A DNA stretch of 64,000 bases, taken from Henricia sp. BOLD:AAB3569. Its lineage: Eukaryota > Echinodermata > Asteroidea > Spinulosida > Echinasteridae. The DNA itself is not shown here. Location: assembly GCA_037783545.1 (NCBI GenBank), contig JBBELK010000024.1, forward strand, positions 2,852,001 to 2,916,000. Direction: 5' to 3'. Position 1 is the stretch's first letter. The text below holds more notes on this DNA, generated by a model, which was given only the letters and a program-made list of their open reading frames with translations, was not told the origin of the DNA and ran no database searches.

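Overview
The window is one slice through a single giant plus-strand muscle gene of the titin/twitchin (projectin)/myosin-binding protein C superfamily. It enters in the middle of an exon and leaves in an intron, so neither the start nor the stop codon is present. I trace 82 coding exons with GT/AG boundaries. Joined, they give 26,924 coding bases, or 8,974 whole codons in one uninterrupted frame. The encoded protein has 21 immunoglobulin (Ig) domains, four complete or partial Glu/Val/Pro/Lys-rich (PEVK-like) spring segments plus shorter linkers, one helical M-domain-like segment, and 51 fibronectin type III (FnIII) domains. No kinase domain is visible. The intron-rich structure, the tRNA-derived SINEs and the many short inverted-repeat DNA transposons suggest a marine invertebrate. 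A non-vertebrate deuterostome, for example an echinoderm, is my best guess, but this is inference.

Region 1 (1-14987) is a tandem series of Ig-Ig-linker units. Each unit has four exons of about 77, 167, 57 and, in the large form, 1445 bases. The last exon carries the second half of the second Ig domain plus a linker of roughly 390 residues rich in E, V, P and K. Three units (2.65 kb period) are nearly identical, a fourth has a diverged and shorter linker, and a fifth has almost none.

Region 2 (15582-29793) looks like the front half of myosin-binding protein C: three Ig domains, then a short linker with an R-R-P-S motif (PKA consensus), then a segment resembling the tri-helix bundle of the MyBP-C M-domain, then eight single-exon Ig domains.

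Region 3 (30141-63936) is an unbroken array of FnIII domains with no Ig domain between them, unlike the Fn-Fn-Ig pattern of twitchin or the Ig/Fn super-repeats of the titin A-band. From 33.6 to 48.1 kb it is a very young tandem array of two exon types, A and B. It contains a 3.14 kb five-exon higher-order repeat, B/A hybrid exons, and an inverted stub of the repeat at its edge. From 55.3 kb on it is a three-FnIII super-repeat (one double-domain exon plus one single-domain exon) repeated five times.

Introns hold about twenty non-autonomous transposons: hAT-like MITEs with 5-bp target duplications, a TTAA-flanked palindrome, long fold-backs, one repeat family present three times with one copy interrupted by another MITE, and a minus-strand tRNA-derived SINE present twice. 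I found no second gene, functional tRNA, promoter or CRISPR array.
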